Assembly: GCA_021014325.1 (NCBI GenBank)
Contig: CM037474.1
Span: 1,699,001-1,763,000 of the forward strand
Length of the DNA: 64,000 bases
Reading direction: 5' to 3'
Origin: Plazaster borealis
Taxonomy: Eukaryota > Echinodermata > Asteroidea > Forcipulatida > Labidiasteridae
Shown here: one piece after another, positions 57,276 through 64,000 of the stretch
Layout of the letters: each line of letters starts with the position of its first letter
Position numbering within the stretch: position 1 is the first letter of the stretch
Program-made: the position numbers and the translations under genes
Notes under the pieces: generated by a model
Database searches by the model: none
The model's input: only the letters and a program-made list of their open reading frames with translations
What the model was told of the DNA's origin: nothing

Positions 57276-57325
57276 GTAGTGACGTCACTAAGAATAGCCA
57301 ACGTGCGCTGGATTACGTGGCACAG
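57276..57325 (+). promoter_or_regulatory. CRE and CREB3-like sites upstream of ARF
   Basis: A perfect palindromic CRE, TGACGTCA, lies at 57280-57287. GATTACGTGGCAC at about 57311-57323 resembles UPR/CREB3-type TGACGTGG sites. Both are about 160-205 bp upstream of the ARF start codon. In mammals ARF4 is induced by CREB3 during Golgi stress; the link here is inference. Confidence 0.5.
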
Positions 57326-57482
57326 AAACGAAACGGGGAATTACTGCGCTTTTATTTGGAGAAAATCTTTGATTTTGCTCAAATTTGTGTTGAATTCGTT
57401 CGAGTGTTTACTACAGCTGCTTTCCTCAACATTGTACTCGGAGAAATTGAAGTAACCAAGTGGAGTAGAACATCGTAAAACG

Positions 57483-63202
<5,720 letters not shown>

Positions 63203-64000
63203 ATCACACTGTGTCTGTTGTCGTCTTTGTATCCTTGTATAGCTCACATCATATGTACAAAATCTTCTAGTTTCAGAGCTATTGTTATGAACAATATTCT
63301 TTTCTTTTTGTTGATGTGGTGGGACTGTTTGTTTTTGTTGCGCTTGGTTCGCATCAATTTAGAATTCCTCTCACCGTAAATGATTAAACTTGAACGATTC
63401 TTGATGAAATTAAGTTTTTGTTTTTTGGATGAACTCTAGTGACTCCATCAAAATCCAATAGCTTTATAGATAGTTCCAAATTGACATCACACAGTGTCAG
63501 TCAAGTCGGCCATCTTTACCAACAATGATAATTGATTTTTTTGAACGCACAGCTACTCTTCCTTCTTGCAAGTGCTGCTTCATTAGTGAAGATTACCGCA
63601 CTGCGTTGTGCGTAATTACTGCATGCGGCATGTAGGAGTTTTTCAAATTCCATTTTATGATTGGTCAGTTTACCACTAGGCCGCGTAGACAAATTGGAAC
63701 ACTTGACGCAGTTCAAAGCCAAAACCCAAGTTGTTTGTAAAGATGGCTTTTATAGGGAAACATCTATAGTGACTAAAGAATGATGAAAGTGGTTTGCCTA
63801 GCTTTGTGACAAGTGAGGATTTTGGAGGCTTTATCAAATAAAAATCCATCAAATTTTAGAAAGACCTGCAGGTGGCTATTTTTTAGTAGGTGGAATAATT
63901 TTTTTATTAAAACATGGCATTCCAATGGATTTGTGTGTTTAGGATCATACAAATGGAAGCTGGGCTTGTTAGTAAATAGACACATATCCAGGGCCAGCAA
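63203..64000. other. Probable ARF 3' UTR and downstream flank
   Basis: I see no other gene. AATAAA at 63837-63842 lies about 635 bp after the ARF stop codon. An open minus-strand frame at the right edge has no recognisable domain. Confidence 0.5.

Overview
The window is animal nuclear DNA: intron-rich protein genes with GT-AG splice sites, AT-rich spacers, and dense short interspersed repeats. I infer a marine invertebrate deuterostome, most likely an echinoderm (possibly a sea star). The basis is vertebrate-like orthologues in compact introns, tRNA-derived SINEs with ATT-repeat tails, and abundant foldback elements. The species itself is a guess. There are no prokaryotic features, CRISPR arrays, rRNA genes or intact tRNA genes.

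Six protein genes can be rebuilt exon by exon, with reading phase preserved across every junction. (1) 246-15613, minus: an RBM5/RBM10-type splicing regulator with an RS-like N-terminus, RRM1, RanBP2 zinc finger, RRM2 and OCRE; its C2H2 and G-patch end lies beyond the left edge. (2) 17553-21741, plus: TIMMDC1, a complex I assembly factor. (3) 27021-36917, minus: complete twinfilin of 348 aa, with a U12-type AT-AC intron. (4) 37387-47849, plus: complete DDX20/Gemin3 of 1187 aa, an SMN-complex DEAD-box helicase with a very long C-terminal tail. (5) 51575-52678, minus: a TMEM229-family four-helix membrane protein. (6) 57483-63202, plus: a complete class II (ARF4/5-like) ARF GTPase of 181 aa. The genes do not form a pathway; they are housekeeping neighbours. 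RBM5/10 and TIMMDC1 are head to head. Twinfilin and DDX20 are head to head with only 469 bp between start codons, which contain CCAAT, ETS, GC-box and YY1-like motifs.

Most of the rest is repeats. They include three tRNA-derived SINE groups, several families of TTAA-targeting MITEs (one present at least seven times), large foldback elements, and a two-copy terminal-inverted-repeat family carrying 4-bp target duplications. There are also minisatellites and microsatellites in introns. Several insertions are nested and can be ordered in time.

The points most worth checking are the AT-AC intron in twinfilin, the nested elements at 37.6-39.1 kb and 55.9-56.8 kb, the MITE sitting exactly on the TMEM229 stop codon, and the extended Gemin3 tail.
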